Source of the DNA: Clostridium thermobutyricum
GTDB lineage: Bacteria; Bacillota; Clostridia; Ch29
Length of the DNA stretch: 52,460 nt
Reading direction: 5' to 3'
NCBI GenBank assembly: GCA_016841565.1
Contig: JAENYX010000006.1
Coordinates: 1-52,460, forward strand
Shown here one piece after another: positions 43,217 to 52,425 of the stretch. Made by a program: the position numbers and the translations under genes. The notes below the pieces were generated by a model that was not told the origin of the DNA, did not search any database, and worked only from the letters and a program-made list of their open reading frames with translations. Numbering within the stretch: position 1 is the first letter of the stretch; every line of letters begins with the position of its first letter.

Positions 43217-45190
43217 TCATCCTTTTCTTATGCTGAATATTCTATCTCTTAATGCAGCCGCTCTTTCAAAATCCAGCCTGGCTGCAGCTTCCCTCATTTC
43301 TTTTTCCAGCTGCTCAATTATCTCGTCTATGTTCTCAGAACCCTTTATAACATCCTCCAGTACGCTGTATGAAACCTCTTCCTCGGCCACCTTGGTTGCC
43401 TCAATTATATCTGCTACAGCCTTCCTTATGCTCTGCGGCGTAATGCCGTGCTCACGGTTAAACCGGAGCTGGATTTCCCTTCTTCGGTCGGTCTCATCAA
43501 TGGCCCGCTTCATGGAACCGGTAATCCTGTCGGCGTACATGAGCACTTTACCGTCTACATTCCTGGCCGCCCTGCCTATTGTCTGGATAAGAGATGTTTC
43601 AGACCTTAGGAACCCTTCCTTGTCGGCATCAAGTATTGCAACAAGAGCCACCTCGGGTAAGTCGAGACCCTCCCGCAAAAGGTTGATACCCACCAGTACG
43701 TCGAACACGCCCAACCGTAAATCCCTTATAATCTCCATTCTCTCCAGCGTGTCTATATCCGAATGCAGATAGCGTACCTTGATTCCTATTTCCTTCATAT
43801 AGGACGTCAGGTCCTCGGCCATCTTTTTGGTCAGGGTTGTCACCAGCACCCTGTGATTCTGCTTTACCCTTTGGTTTATTTCCCCCACAAGATGGTCAAT
43901 CTGGCCCTCAATGGGTCTCAGCTCTATCTGTGGGTCCACAAGGCCTGTGGGGCGTATTATCTGTTCCACTATCTGCCGGCTGTTTTCCCTTTCGTAGGGT
44001 CCCGGGGTGGCGCTGATAAATACAGCCTGGTTAACCAGTTTCTCAAACTCGTTAAAGGTAAGAGGTCTGTTGTCCAGGGCTGAGGGCAGGCGGAAACCGT
44101 ATTCCACCAATGTTTCCTTTCTTGACCTGTCACCGTTGTACATTGCTCCCAGCTGCGGCACCGATACGTGGGATTCGTCAACGATTATAAGGAAATCATC
44201 AGGGAAATAGTCTATCAACGTATAGGGTCTGCTGCCGGGTTTTCTCCCGCTCAGGTGACGGGAGTAATTCTCTATCCCGGAGCAGTAACCCATTTCGGCC
44301 AGCATTTCCAGGTCGTACCTGGTCCTTTGTTCAAGTCTCTGAGCTTCCAGCAGCTTGTCCTGCGACCGCAGCTCCTTAAGTCTCTGCTCCAATTCCTGCT
44401 CAATACTGACAACCGCCCTCTCCAGTTTATCCCTGGAAGTAGCATGGTGGGAGGCGGGAAAAACCGACAGGTGACTTCTGTAACCTAGAATTTCTCCCGT
44501 AATACTGTCAATCTCGGTTATCCTCTCTATATCGTCTCCGAAGAATTCCACCCTCATAGCCCTGTTGGAAGCCTCGGCGGGGAATACCTCCAACACGTCT
44601 CCCCTCACCCTGAAGGTACCCCGGGTAAAGTTTATATCGTTCCTCTCGTACTGGATTTCCACCAATTTTTTTATTATCTCATCCCTGTCCCTTACCATGC
44701 CGGGCCGCAGGGATATCATAAGCTCACTATAATCTTCCGGATCCCCCAGCCCGTAGATACACGATACACTGGCCACAATAACAACATCCCTCCGCTCGAA
44801 CAGTGCGGCGGTAGCCGAATGCCTTAATTTATCAATCTCATCGTTTATTGAAGAATCCTTTTCAATATATGTATCGCTGCGGGGTACATAGGCTTCTGGC
44901 TGATAGTAATCATAATAGCTGACAAAGTATTCCACCGAATTGTCCGGGAAGAAACCCTTGAATTCACTGCAAAGCTGCGCAGCCAGAGTCTTATTATGCG
45001 CTATTACAAGGGTGGGTTTTTGCACTCTCTCTATTACATTGGCCATTGTATAGGTTTTACCGGTACCGGTTGCACCAAGAAGAGTCTGTAATCTATAGCC
45101 CTTTTGTAATCCCGAGACCAGATTGTCTATTGCGGCCGGTTGGTCCCCAGCAGGCCTGTAATGGGATACCAGTCTGAATTTTTCCCCCAA
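43217..45190 (-). CDS. uvrB: UvrABC system protein B
   Basis: UvrB is the DNA-damage verification helicase of nucleotide excision repair. The 657-residue protein has Walker [11 protein letters not shown] (near residue 39), the damage-probing beta-hairpin [20 protein letters not shown] (near 90), DEAD-like DESHV (near 337), helicase motif [11 protein letters not shown] (near 535) and a C-terminal UVR motif ([26 protein letters not shown]) that binds UvrC. TTG start, GAGGTGG six bases upstream. A LexA box and a strong promoter lie directly before it. Confidence 0.98.
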   Translation of the reverse strand: MGEKFRLVSHYRPAGDQPAAIDNLVSGLQKGYRLQTLLGATGTGKTYTMANVIERVQKPTLVIAHNKTLAAQLCSEFKGFFPDNSVEYFVSYYDYYQPEAYVPRSDTYIEKDSSINDEIDKLRHSATAALFERRDVVIVASVSCIYGLGDPEDYSELMISLRPGMVRDRDEIIKKLVEIQYERNDINFTRGTFRVRGDVLEVFPAEASNRAMRVEFFGDDIERITEIDSITGEILGYRSHLSVFPASHHATSRDKLERAVVSIEQELEQRLKELRSQDKLLEAQRLEQRTRYDLEMLAEMGYCSGIENYSRHLSGRKPGSRPYTLIDYFPDDFLIIVDESHVSVPQLGAMYNGDRSRKETLVEYGFRLPSALDNRPLTFNEFEKLVNQAVFISATPGPYERENSRQIVEQIIRPTGLVDPQIELRPIEGQIDHLVGEINQRVKQNHRVLVTTLTKKMAEDLTSYMKEIGIKVRYLHSDIDTLERMEIIRDLRLGVFDVLVGINLLREGLDLPEVALVAILDADKEGFLRSETSLIQTIGRAARNVDGKVLMYADRITGSMKRAIDETDRRREIQLRFNREHGITPQSIRKAVADIIEATKVAEEEVSYSVLEDVIKGSENIDEIIEQLEKEMREAAARLDFERAAALRDRIFSIRKG

Positions 45191-45208
45191 TGAATGCCAC
45201 CTCTATTC

Positions 45209-45222
45209 GGAACATTTGTTCG
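45209..45222 (-). promoter_or_regulatory. LexA (SOS/DinR) box before uvrB
   Basis: On the minus strand CGAACAAATGTTCC fits the Bacillus consensus CGAAC-R-N-R-Y-GTTYC at every position. It lies between the uvrB -10 and ribosome site, so LexA bound here would block the operon until DNA damage. Confidence 0.92.
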
Positions 45223-45230
45223 CTTTGAAT

Positions 45231-45259
45231 ATTATATTACTAAATAGTTTCAAGGTCAA
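45231..45259 (-). promoter_or_regulatory. Promoter of the uvrBA operon
   Basis: On the minus strand TTGACC (45254-45259), 17-base spacer and a perfect TATAAT (45231-45236). The -35 lies inside the last codons of the MATE gene. The LexA box begins nine bases downstream of the -10. Confidence 0.8.
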
Positions 45260-46595
45260 TATCTTTCCAACGTCTTTTCAAAAACCGCAGAGTAAGAAGA
45301 GCCGACTCAATTACAAACTGTATCAGTGTCGCAATCCAAACATAGGTTACATCCAGCCTCCAGGTATAAACCACCAGATATATAAGCGGCAGTCTCACAA
45401 ACCAGTTGCTTATTACCGCTACAACAAAGGGACTCCGGGTATCTCCCGCACCCCTTAAGGACGAACCCATTACCATGCTAAGGGCAATAAAAGGCTGTTC
45501 AAAGGCACCTATTCTAATACACCTCACTGCCAACTCCATAACATGGGGCAGATTGGTAAAAACTGCGATAATCAATGTCGGGAAAAAGAAAAACAGCAGG
45601 CCTATAACAGCCATGAAAAGAGTCCCCATAACGGTAGACTGGAGAGCGCTTTCCTCGGCCTCATCCTTTAGACATGCACCCAGATTCTGCCCAACAAGGG
45701 TGGAGGCAGCAACGGCAAACCCGTATCCCGGCATAAAGGATATGCTTTCGGCGGCCACAGCTATTGAATTGGCCGCAAAGGATACGGCTCCCATGCTGGA
45801 GATCCACAGCGAAGATATCATCCTGCCGCCGCTGTGGGTAAATTCCTCCATAGACGCCGGTATGCTTAGTTTGAAAATCCTTTTTACAACATTCTTTTCA
45901 AGCCTGAACATATGCTGCAGTCTCACCCTGACTCCCGACCTGCCGTAAACAAGCATACCTATTATTATAACCGCTCCAATTATCTGCCCGGCAGCGGTGG
46001 CAACCGCAGCTCCTGCCACCTCCAGACGCGGAAAACCAAAATAGCCGAATATTAACACATAATCGCCAATTACATTAATCCCATTGGCGATTGCTGCTAT
46101 AACCATAGGTGTTCTGGTGTTGCCCACACCCCTCATGATATAACTACATACGCTTAGAGGGATCATAAATGCGGCGGCAACGGAGGTTATCCTCATATAG
46201 GATACCGCATACTCCAGCACTGCGGAGTCTTTAACGAAATACTGCAGCACAGTCCTGGAAAGAAATCCTATGGAAACGGCCACCATCAGTCCTATTATAA
46301 AACCCAGGCCCAGAGCCTGAGAGGCCACCCTTTCAATATCTTCTTTCTGACCTGCTCCTGTATACCTTGCTATCAGAGCCATTGCCCCGATACCCACTCC
46401 TGCAAAAATTGCGGTTATTGTAAAAACTATCTGTCCCCCCAGCCCAACGGCGTTAAGGGCTTGGGCGCTGAGCCTTCCCACCATAGCCGTATCGAATACC
46501 CATACGAACATATGCAAAGCCATTTCCAGTATTACCGGCCAGGCAAGGAATACTATTCTTCCTGTCAAATCCATATTCCTTTTTAACTTCTTCAT
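45240..46595 (-). CDS. MATE family efflux transporter
   Basis: The 451-residue integral membrane protein has twelve hydrophobic helices in two MatE halves. Typical stretches are FLAWPVILEMALHMFVWVFDTAMVGRL at the start, NAVGLGGQIVFTITAIFAGVGIGAMALIARYTGAG, and in the second half GFAVAASTLVGQNLGACLKDEAEES. MATE proteins expel organic cations and drugs using sodium or proton gradients; the substrate cannot be told. An AAAGGGAA ribosome site precedes the ATG. Its 3' end overlaps the uvrB promoter. A terminator-like hairpin separates it from the MinJ-like gene upstream. Confidence 0.92.
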   Translation of the reverse strand: MKKLKRNMDLTGRIVFLAWPVILEMALHMFVWVFDTAMVGRLSAQALNAVGLGGQIVFTITAIFAGVGIGAMALIARYTGAGQKEDIERVASQALGLGFIIGLMVAVSIGFLSRTVLQYFVKDSAVLEYAVSYMRITSVAAAFMIPLSVCSYIMRGVGNTRTPMVIAAIANGINVIGDYVLIFGYFGFPRLEVAGAAVATAAGQIIGAVIIIGMLVYGRSGVRVRLQHMFRLEKNVVKRIFKLSIPASMEEFTHSGGRMISSLWISSMGAVSFAANSIAVAAESISFMPGYGFAVAASTLVGQNLGACLKDEAEESALQSTVMGTLFMAVIGLLFFFFPTLIIAVFTNLPHVMELAVRCIRIGAFEQPFIALSMVMGSSLRGAGDTRSPFVVAVISNWFVRLPLIYLVVYTWRLDVTYVWIATLIQFVIESALLTLRFLKRRWKDIDLETI

Positions 46596-46631
46596 TTCCG
46601 TTCCCTTTCTCTTGTTCTCAAGTATAAATTA

Positions 46632-46667
46632 AGCTATAGGGTAAACCCATAGGCTTACCCTATAGCT
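46632..46667 (-). terminator. Hairpin terminator after the MinJ-like gene
   Basis: AGCTATAGGGTAA and TTACCCTATAGCT form a perfect 13-bp stem with a ten-base loop. On the minus strand it is followed by a T-rich stretch (TTAATTTATACTT). It lies between the MinJ-like stop and the MATE start. Confidence 0.7.
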
Positions 46668-46705
46668 ACCGTGCTTATCAAACCACCTGTACCCCTGCCC
46701 CCTTG

Positions 46706-47977
46706 TCAGTGGGACAAATGATCTGTTCCCTTATCCTTTTTCCTTTTGCGAAACTTCCTGATAAGCCTCTTAATAGGGCTTGACATCTCTACCGCAGTGG
46801 TTGCAGAACTTCGTTCCCTGGGTACCAGTATCAAACCCAGCCTGTTAATTCCGGCAGAGTAGCGGGAAAACTCCAATGTACCGGTCTGCCCGTCAAGGGT
46901 AACCCTATCTACCCATATAAAGGTGGGATACTGCTCCAAGACGGCTGCCAGGTCATCCTCGTTTTCCACTTTTTTTCCATTTATACCGGTTATTATATCT
47001 CCTCCCGATATGCCCATGTGGTCGGCCACTTCTCCAGCAAATACGTCCAGTACGCGAACTCCGCTATCGGGAGATGAGTATATGGGAACACCCCTTTTCT
47101 GACGGCGCCTGCCTGTTAAAATGAGCAGTTCATGAAAGGCAGGCCCGAATATGGCGGCAAGCCATTGAAGAGGCCGGTAGTGGGAAGACAGAATAGAAAT
47201 ACCCAACAGTACAATACTATATGCAAATAGCTTAACTGCCGATTGGCGGCTCTTTTTAACCGGTGTCTCGGTAATGGCAATATCGCTGTAACCCAGCGCT
47301 GCCACAACCGGCAGCATCAGAAACCAAACATCATCAAGGCTTCCCGTAAGACCCATGGGTTTTAACAGAGGCCACCAATCAGGCATGGGTACCGAATCCG
47401 CCGGGGAAATCTGGCCTGTAACCACCGACATTATGATTATTGGTATGGGCCAGAACCTGACCAGGCTGAAAGCGCCAACCACGCCGCGTACTTTGTCCTC
47501 CATAAATACGGGTATGCAGTGCTTATATCCATTCAGGAATATAAGTAAACTTTCCACAAGATGCAGTATGGCTACAATAGACATAAGAGCAGGAACATCT
47601 ATCCGTGGAAAGCCCAATGCAAGACTTGCAATAGAGACTATTCCTCCGGCATACGAGAAGCACATATACCTCGGATTCACCATCATGAGGAGAACAGCTA
47701 TTACCCATACGTAAAGAATACCGGTATTATCAAGGGTTACTCCCACCACCACCATGACAATGCTCCCTATCAGCCCGCCGGCCAGACCTGAAGTAATGGA
47801 GCCCTGCATCCTCTCCCACACCGAGTATCTTTGCTTACCCAGCATCTGCTCTTCCAGGTTGCAGCTCTTTTTATATTGGTTATAGACCAGAAACAACACA
47901 ACCCAGAAAAGTGGATTTATAAAAACGGTTACTATGGATTTCATAACCATCATGGTCAAATCAAGAAAAGGAAACAT
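46706..47977 (-). CDS. MinJ/YvjD-like membrane protein with C-terminal PDZ domain
   Basis: The 423-residue protein has about seven to eight membrane helices over residues 1-285 and then a cytoplasmic PDZ domain near 300-375 (SSPDSGVRVLDVFAGEVADHMGISGGDIITGINGKKV). This architecture and its place beside ctp-ftsEX match Bacillus MinJ (YvjD), which links DivIVA to MinD in division-site selection, and related SwrA-region proteins. A basic C-terminal tail (RLIRKFRKRKKDK) follows. GGAGG lies seven bases before the ATG. Being downstream of ctpA with 221 bases between, it may have its own promoter. A MinJ function is inferred from architecture and context only. Confidence 0.7.
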   Translation of the reverse strand: MFPFLDLTMMVMKSIVTVFINPLFWVVLFLVYNQYKKSCNLEEQMLGKQRYSVWERMQGSITSGLAGGLIGSIVMVVVGVTLDNTGILYVWVIAVLLMMVNPRYMCFSYAGGIVSIASLALGFPRIDVPALMSIVAILHLVESLLIFLNGYKHCIPVFMEDKVRGVVGAFSLVRFWPIPIIIMSVVTGQISPADSVPMPDWWPLLKPMGLTGSLDDVWFLMLPVVAALGYSDIAITETPVKKSRQSAVKLFAYSIVLLGISILSSHYRPLQWLAAIFGPAFHELLILTGRRRQKRGVPIYSSPDSGVRVLDVFAGEVADHMGISGGDIITGINGKKVENEDDLAAVLEQYPTFIWVDRVTLDGQTGTLEFSRYSAGINRLGLILVPRERSSATTAVEMSSPIKRLIRKFRKRKKDKGTDHLSH

Positions 47978-48004
47978 TAATACACCTCCAAGGTTAACAA
48001 AACA

Positions 48005-48080
48005 CAGGTGCCAGATCTTAGGTGCTAGATGGTAGTTCGCAGTTTACAGACTGCGGATCACATATTACGGGTCGCAGTTA
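48005..48080. repeat. Degenerate intergenic repeat tract beside ctpA
   Basis: The stretch is made of related words such as AGGTGCCAGATC, AGGTGCTAGATGG, TAGTTCGCAGTTTAC and GGGTCGCAGTT, similar in kind to the tract at 21401-21456 read on the minus strand (shared TAGTTCGYAGTT). The remaining gap to ctpA (48081-48198) shows no gene. Confidence 0.5.
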
Positions 48081-48198
48081 AAACATTAAGCCATCTGTGT
48101 CCAAGCTTTTACCCGCACTGCCCGAACAAGACATTTATGCGGGTCTGCGCAGCATATATAACGGATGCCATTGCCTATATCTTGACACTGGTCGCCGG

Positions 48199-49413
48199 TC
48201 ACTGGCCGCCGGTCATCCGGCTTTTAATAAGCTCTACGGCCTTTGCCATCTGGGGATCCTTACCCTGCTTATATTCACCCATAACCGCATCCTCAGGCAG
48301 CTCCACAACGTAGTCGGGCTGGATACCTTTGCCCTGAATGCTCCTGCCGTTGGGTGTATAGTACTGGGCTATGGTCATCTTAATAGCCGAACCGTCGTTC
48401 AGTCCCTGGATGGTCTGCACCAGGGCTTTACCGAAGGTTTTTGTCCCCACCAGCTCTCCGGTCCCGGAATCCTGCACTGCCCCGGCCAATATTTCGGAAG
48501 CGCTTGCGCTGCCCCCATCTACCAGCACCACAAGGGGCAGCCCCATCTGATCGGAGCCTGAGGTTTCCTCCTTCCTGTTACCCTGCCTGTCTTCGGTATA
48601 AACAATAATCCCTTTTCCCATAAGAATATCGGCAATTCTGACCACCTGGTCCAACAGTCCTCCGGGGTTGCTTCTCAAATCCAGTATTAGTCCTTCAATC
48701 CCCGACCTTTGCAGTTCCTTTATTTCCTTCCTGAAATCCTCATTTGTTTTCTCGTCAAAGGTGGATATTCTTATATAGCCGATATTGTCTTCCACAACCT
48801 GAGCCTTTACCGTTATCAGCCTGATTTCCTGCCGTACAATTTTCACGTCAAAGGGCTGGGGAACCCCCTCCCTCATTATAGTTAGGACCACCTCAGTCCC
48901 TTCGGGTCCCTTCATCATGGCAACCGCCTGCTCCAACTGGTCGCCGTATACCTCCTGTCCATCCACTTTGATTATCCTGTCGGCGGTTCTAATGCCCGCT
49001 CTGTCGCTGGGCGTATCTTCTATGGGCGCCACCACTTTAATATATCCGTCTTCTCCTCCTTCAACCACCAGACCGACGCCTTCATAGATACCGGTTGTGT
49101 GAGTCATAAAGGAATCATATTCGTTTTTGTCCATATATACGGTATATGGGTCTCCAAGGGCTTCCAGCATGCCCCGTACCGCTCCTTCTTCCATAACGGC
49201 CGGGTCTGTCTCCAAGTAATAATGAGTCTCCACAAACTCCTTAATATGCATCAGCTTTTCCAGTTCCCTGAAGTTGTCGTATTCCCTGGCCGATAAAATT
49301 ACACTTCCCCCGGGAAGTGGAATGGATACAAAATTTATTATACACACGGTAATTATTACGGCTGCCACCAAAAAAGCAACCGTTGACAGCATTGACTTAA
49401 AGCTAAATTTCAT
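48199..49413 (-). CDS. C-terminal processing protease (S41), CtpA/CtpB-like
   Basis: The 404-residue protein has an N-terminal membrane anchor (residues 9-30), a PDZ domain (about residues 95-185, VGLVVEGGEDGYIKVVAPIEDTPSDRAGIRTADRI) and the S41 serine protease core. The catalytic serine is in GGSASASEILAGA (near 300) and the lysine in GTKTFGKALVQ (near 325). In Bacillus, CtpB cuts SpoIVFA during sporulation signalling; CtpA trims other membrane-linked proteins. Residues are intact, so it should be active outside the membrane. ATG at 49413 has AGGAGG eight bases upstream; the longer frame adds 15 unsupported residues. It follows ftsX after a terminator and promoter. Confidence 0.93.
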   Translation of the reverse strand: MKFSFKSMLSTVAFLVAAVIITVCIINFVSIPLPGGSVILSAREYDNFRELEKLMHIKEFVETHYYLETDPAVMEEGAVRGMLEALGDPYTVYMDKNEYDSFMTHTTGIYEGVGLVVEGGEDGYIKVVAPIEDTPSDRAGIRTADRIIKVDGQEVYGDQLEQAVAMMKGPEGTEVVLTIMREGVPQPFDVKIVRQEIRLITVKAQVVEDNIGYIRISTFDEKTNEDFRKEIKELQRSGIEGLILDLRSNPGGLLDQVVRIADILMGKGIIVYTEDRQGNRKEETSGSDQMGLPLVVLVDGGSASASEILAGAVQDSGTGELVGTKTFGKALVQTIQGLNDGSAIKMTIAQYYTPNGRSIQGKGIQPDYVVELPEDAVMGEYKQGKDPQMAKAVELIKSRMTGGQ

Positions 49414-49486
49414 TACAACTTCCTCCTGTCGGTTTCTCCATATAAACAATATACGCAATATTGCCCGGTAATATTAATATGTATCC

Positions 49487-49514
49487 ATTATACACCAGAT
49501 AATTCCTATTTCAA
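49487..49514 (-). promoter_or_regulatory. Candidate promoter of the ctp gene
   Basis: TTGAAA (49509-49514) and TATAAT (49487-49492) on the minus strand, 16-base spacer, about 75 bases before the ATG at 49413. The 49515-49624 stretch has nothing else recognisable. Confidence 0.65.
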
Positions 49515-49624
49515 AGGAATACATTGTCCTGTTGTCTTTGCATGGCAGCCGGCTATTGCTGCATATAGACCGCCGTCCGACCGGTATCAACAATAGCAAT
49601 TGGTGTAAAAGCAGTATCCCATAA

Positions 49625-49648
49625 CAAAAAAAGCCGGTTTCCCGGCTT
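49625..49648 (-). terminator. Intrinsic terminator of ftsEX
   Basis: On the minus strand AAGCCGG-GAAA-CCGGCTT is followed by a run of Ts, four bases after the ftsX stop codon; a textbook intrinsic terminator. Confidence 0.92.
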
Positions 49649-49652
49649 AATT

Positions 49653-50561
49653 CTATACATTCAAGAATCTTCTCAATGATACGCTGCTGCCTAATGTTCC
49701 AATAACTACTCCAACCGCCAATAGAATAAGCGATGTATTATAGAGAGTCTGGGCAAAGGGAGCAAGGCTGCCCGATATCAGTACAAAAATACCGCCAAAG
49801 TCCCTGTGCATGGATATATAGAAGTAATTGTATATTCCGGCAACCATACCCGAAGCAATGACTGCACCAATAATACCCAGCATCAATCCCTCTATAATAA
49901 AGGGAAATCTTATGAAGCTGTCGGTGGCGCCTATATATTTCATAATACTGATTTCCTTTCTCCTGGCCACCACTGTCAGTTTAATGGTATTGGAGATTAT
50001 AAACACCGATATAAGAGCCAGGATACAAATCAGAACCGTACCCACAACCCTGACCAGATCGGTGGACTTCAGCAGCCTGTCAACAACGTCTTTACCGTAC
50101 TGGACTTCCTCAACTCCTTCAAAAGCTGCAATTTCGTCGGCAATACTGCCTATTGTATTTGGATCATGCACTTTTACTATATATGAACTGGGAAAGGGAT
50201 TGTTTTCCCCTTCCAGCCCTTCCAGAAGGCTGTGGTTATTTCCCAACTGCTCCTTGTATTTTTCAAGGGCTTGCTCCTTGGTCTCAAATGCAATATCCTT
50301 TACTCCGTATATTTGTCTGATTCTGCTTTCTATTAAAGTTACCTGGGAAGAATCCACTTCCTCCTCAAGGAAAGCCTTAATCTCAACGCTTGATTCTATA
50401 TAATCGGCCAAACTGTTTATGTTCATTATAGTCAGGAGAGACAATCCAAGCACCAGTAGAACTGCAGTAACAGAGCCTATGGCAACAAGACTCATTATTC
50501 TGTTTCTCCACAGCCCGGAAATACCCTGTCTAAATTGTAACCCAAACGTCTTAATCTTCAA
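49653..50561 (-). CDS. ftsX: Cell-division protein FtsX (permease-like)
   Basis: FtsX with FtsE forms an ABC-type complex that controls cell-wall hydrolases (CwlO in Bacillus) and, in Bacillus, entry into sporulation. The 302-residue protein has four membrane helices: one near residue 22-45, a long extracellular domain (about 46-165, with VEIKAFLEEEVDSSQ and VEEVQYGKDVVDRLL), then three near 170-195, 220-250 and 270-295. TTG start, overlapping the ftsE end by eleven bases, with GGGGAGG eight bases upstream inside ftsE, so translation is coupled. Confidence 0.94.
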   Translation of the reverse strand: MKIKTFGLQFRQGISGLWRNRIMSLVAIGSVTAVLLVLGLSLLTIMNINSLADYIESSVEIKAFLEEEVDSSQVTLIESRIRQIYGVKDIAFETKEQALEKYKEQLGNNHSLLEGLEGENNPFPSSYIVKVHDPNTIGSIADEIAAFEGVEEVQYGKDVVDRLLKSTDLVRVVGTVLICILALISVFIISNTIKLTVVARRKEISIMKYIGATDSFIRFPFIIEGLMLGIIGAVIASGMVAGIYNYFYISMHRDFGGIFVLISGSLAPFAQTLYNTSLILLAVGVVIGTLGSSVSLRRFLNV

Positions 50562-51237
50562 CGTTATAACCTCCCCTCTCCTGGTCTCTCACTATCTTGC
50601 CCCTGTCGAGGGTTACCACCCTTTGCCGCATATAATTAACTATATCCCGGGCATGGGTGGCCATAACCACCGTTGTACCTCTTTGGTTTATTTCCTTTAG
50701 TATCTTCATTATTTCCCAGGCAGTATCGGGGTCCAGGTTACCGGTCGGCTCATCGGCTATTAGCAGGGAAGGGTTATTGACTATGGCCCTGGCCAGGGAG
50801 ACTCTCTGCTGCTCTCCACCCGAAAGCTGATTTGGAAATACATTTGCTTTATCCCCCAGACCCACTATGGACAGAACCCTGGGTACCTGCCTTGCTATTT
50901 CTCTTTTTGAAGCCTCTACAATGTGCATGGCAAAGGCAACATTCTCAGCCACCGTTTTTTCCTGCAACAGCCTGAAATCCTGAAACACCACGCCCAGCTT
51001 TCTTCTCATGTATGGTATCTTACGTCTCTTAAGCTTGTTGATATTTATTCCGTCTATAATAATGGAACCGGAGGTGGGATTCTGTTCTTTCAACAGCAGT
51101 TTTACCAGCGTTGATTTACCTGCACCACTGGCTCCTACGAAAAATACAAACTCACCCTTATGTATTTCAATGTTAATATGGCTAAGGGCAATTGTACCGT
51201 TGGGATATCTCTTTGTGACATCCTTAATAGCTATCAC
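50551..51237 (-). CDS. ftsE: Cell-division ATP-binding protein FtsE
   Basis: The 228-residue ATPase of the FtsEX complex. Walker A is GASGAGKSTL (near residue 36), the FtsE-type Q-loop VFQDFRLLQEKTVAENVAFA (near 85), signature LSGGEQQRVSLARAI (near 138) and Walker B LLIADEPTGNLDPD. ATP turnover drives FtsX shape changes that activate a peptidoglycan hydrolase outside. GTG start with AGGAG nine bases upstream. It heads the ftsE-ftsX unit and is divergent from the 5-formyltetrahydrofolate cyclo-ligase gene. Confidence 0.96.
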   Translation of the reverse strand: MIAIKDVTKRYPNGTIALSHINIEIHKGEFVFFVGASGAGKSTLVKLLLKEQNPTSGSIIIDGININKLKRRKIPYMRRKLGVVFQDFRLLQEKTVAENVAFAMHIVEASKREIARQVPRVLSIVGLGDKANVFPNQLSGGEQQRVSLARAIVNNPSLLIADEPTGNLDPDTAWEIMKILKEINQRGTTVVMATHARDIVNYMRQRVVTLDRGKIVRDQERGGYNVED

Positions 51238-51315
51238 CTATAATCACTCCTATCCTCATGTCCTTTCGACATGCAAGCGCCTAATCCTCCAGATATGTTG
51301 GTAAATCCTAATAAA

Positions 51316-51344
51316 AGTATAATATTTTTTCTCCTGCCTTTAAA
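51316..51344 (-). promoter_or_regulatory. Candidate promoter of ftsEX
   Basis: TTTAAA (51339-51344) and TATACT (51316-51321) on the minus strand, 17-base spacer. An 8-bp inverted repeat, TTTCTCCT/AGGAGAAA (51328-51351), overlaps the -35 and lies between the two divergent genes. Confidence 0.45.
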
Positions 51345-51410
51345 GGAGAAATTATATCCATATACAATTTTTTATTGTACAATAGGCTTGAGAAGAAGGA
51401 GGTAAGCCGG

Positions 51411-51995
51411 ATGAAACAAAAAATCAGAAAAGAAATTCTTAATATAAGACAGCGAATGCCCTCTTGGCAAAAACGGGCATACAGCCGGCATATTTTCAAA
51501 AGACTTATAACCATGGATATTTATAAAAATTCGGCCGCCATCATGGCTTATATAGATTTCAGAAACGAAGTGGAAACAATGCCTTTAATTGAGCACTGCC
51601 TCTCGGAGAACAAAAGGGTTGTTGTCCCGGTATGTATAAAGGAAAACCATGAGTTGCTTTTATCCGAGCTTAAAGACCCCCAGAGAGAGCTAACACCGTC
51701 AACCTATGGTGTGCTCGAGCCTGCTCCGGAATACTTAAGGCCCTTCCCCAAGGAGGACCTTGATCTGATTCTGGTTCCGGCGGTAGCCTATGACGAGCAA
51801 GGCTTCAGGATTGGATACGGAGCCGGGTATTACGACAGATTTTTCGACGGTCTGACCCGCAAAGTGCCCAGCATAGGCCTTGCCTTTGAACTTCAGATAA
51901 TAGACAGAGTACCCACCGAGCCCACCGACTACCCGGTGGATTACATCATAACCGAAAAGAGGCTTATCAATTGTGTTAAGGAAGGAGTGAGATAA
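51411..51995 (+). CDS. 5-formyltetrahydrofolate cyclo-ligase
   Basis: The 194-residue enzyme converts 5-formyl-THF to 5,10-methenyl-THF with ATP, bringing stored folate back into one-carbon metabolism. Typical motifs: KQKIRKEILNIRQRM at the N terminus, MAYIDFRNEVET near 44, VPVCIKE near 76 and the signature GFRIGYGAGYYDRFF near 135. ATG at 51411 has AGGAGG eight bases upstream; the longer frame adds twelve residues beyond it. It overlaps the next gene start by one base. Confidence 0.94.
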   Translation: MKQKIRKEILNIRQRMPSWQKRAYSRHIFKRLITMDIYKNSAAIMAYIDFRNEVETMPLIEHCLSENKRVVVPVCIKENHELLLSELKDPQRELTPSTYGVLEPAPEYLRPFPKEDLDLILVPAVAYDEQGFRIGYGAGYYDRFFDGLTRKVPSIGLAFELQIIDRVPTEPTDYPVDYIITEKRLINCVKEGVR

Positions 51996-52405
51996 TGAAA
52001 TTTATATATTATTTTTGGAATACCATTTTCATTATTTTACCAATCTATATTCTTGGCAAGTTCAAATTCTGGTCTTACATTTTTGCTATTGCCCAGCGTG
52101 TTGACAATGAATTTCCTCTTTTTACTGATATTTTTACAATGTTCATATTTATGCCCTGCTTTTTTCTGCTATTTGCAGGAATTCCATTTCAATTAATATT
52201 AATACTTGTTAATGGCCCGTTTAAACGCCTAATCATAACTATCACAGTTTTTGTTTTTGTATTCTCTTTTGCAGCAATATTATTCCCATATAGTATAAAA
52301 GGCAGTATATTAATTTCTTCAGTTGCTCTTATTGTAAGCATAGTTTATTTATTAATATCCTATATCCTATACACTATGGCGTTTTGCGGTCAAACAATTA
52401 AATAA
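51995..52405 (+). CDS. Small hypothetical membrane protein
   Basis: No family recognised. The 136-residue protein is very hydrophobic, with about four predicted helices (near 3-22, 43-68, 72-90 and 98-130) and few charged residues. GGAG lies seven bases before the ATG, which overlaps the stop of the cyclo-ligase gene by one base (TAATG), so it is probably co-expressed. The codon use is more A/T-rich than its neighbours. Confidence 0.6.
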   Translation: MKFIYYFWNTIFIILPIYILGKFKFWSYIFAIAQRVDNEFPLFTDIFTMFIFMPCFFLLFAGIPFQLILILVNGPFKRLIITITVFVFVFSFAAILFPYSIKGSILISSVALIVSIVYLLISYILYTMAFCGQTIK

Positions 52406-52425
52406 TAGACTTATTGCTACCACTG

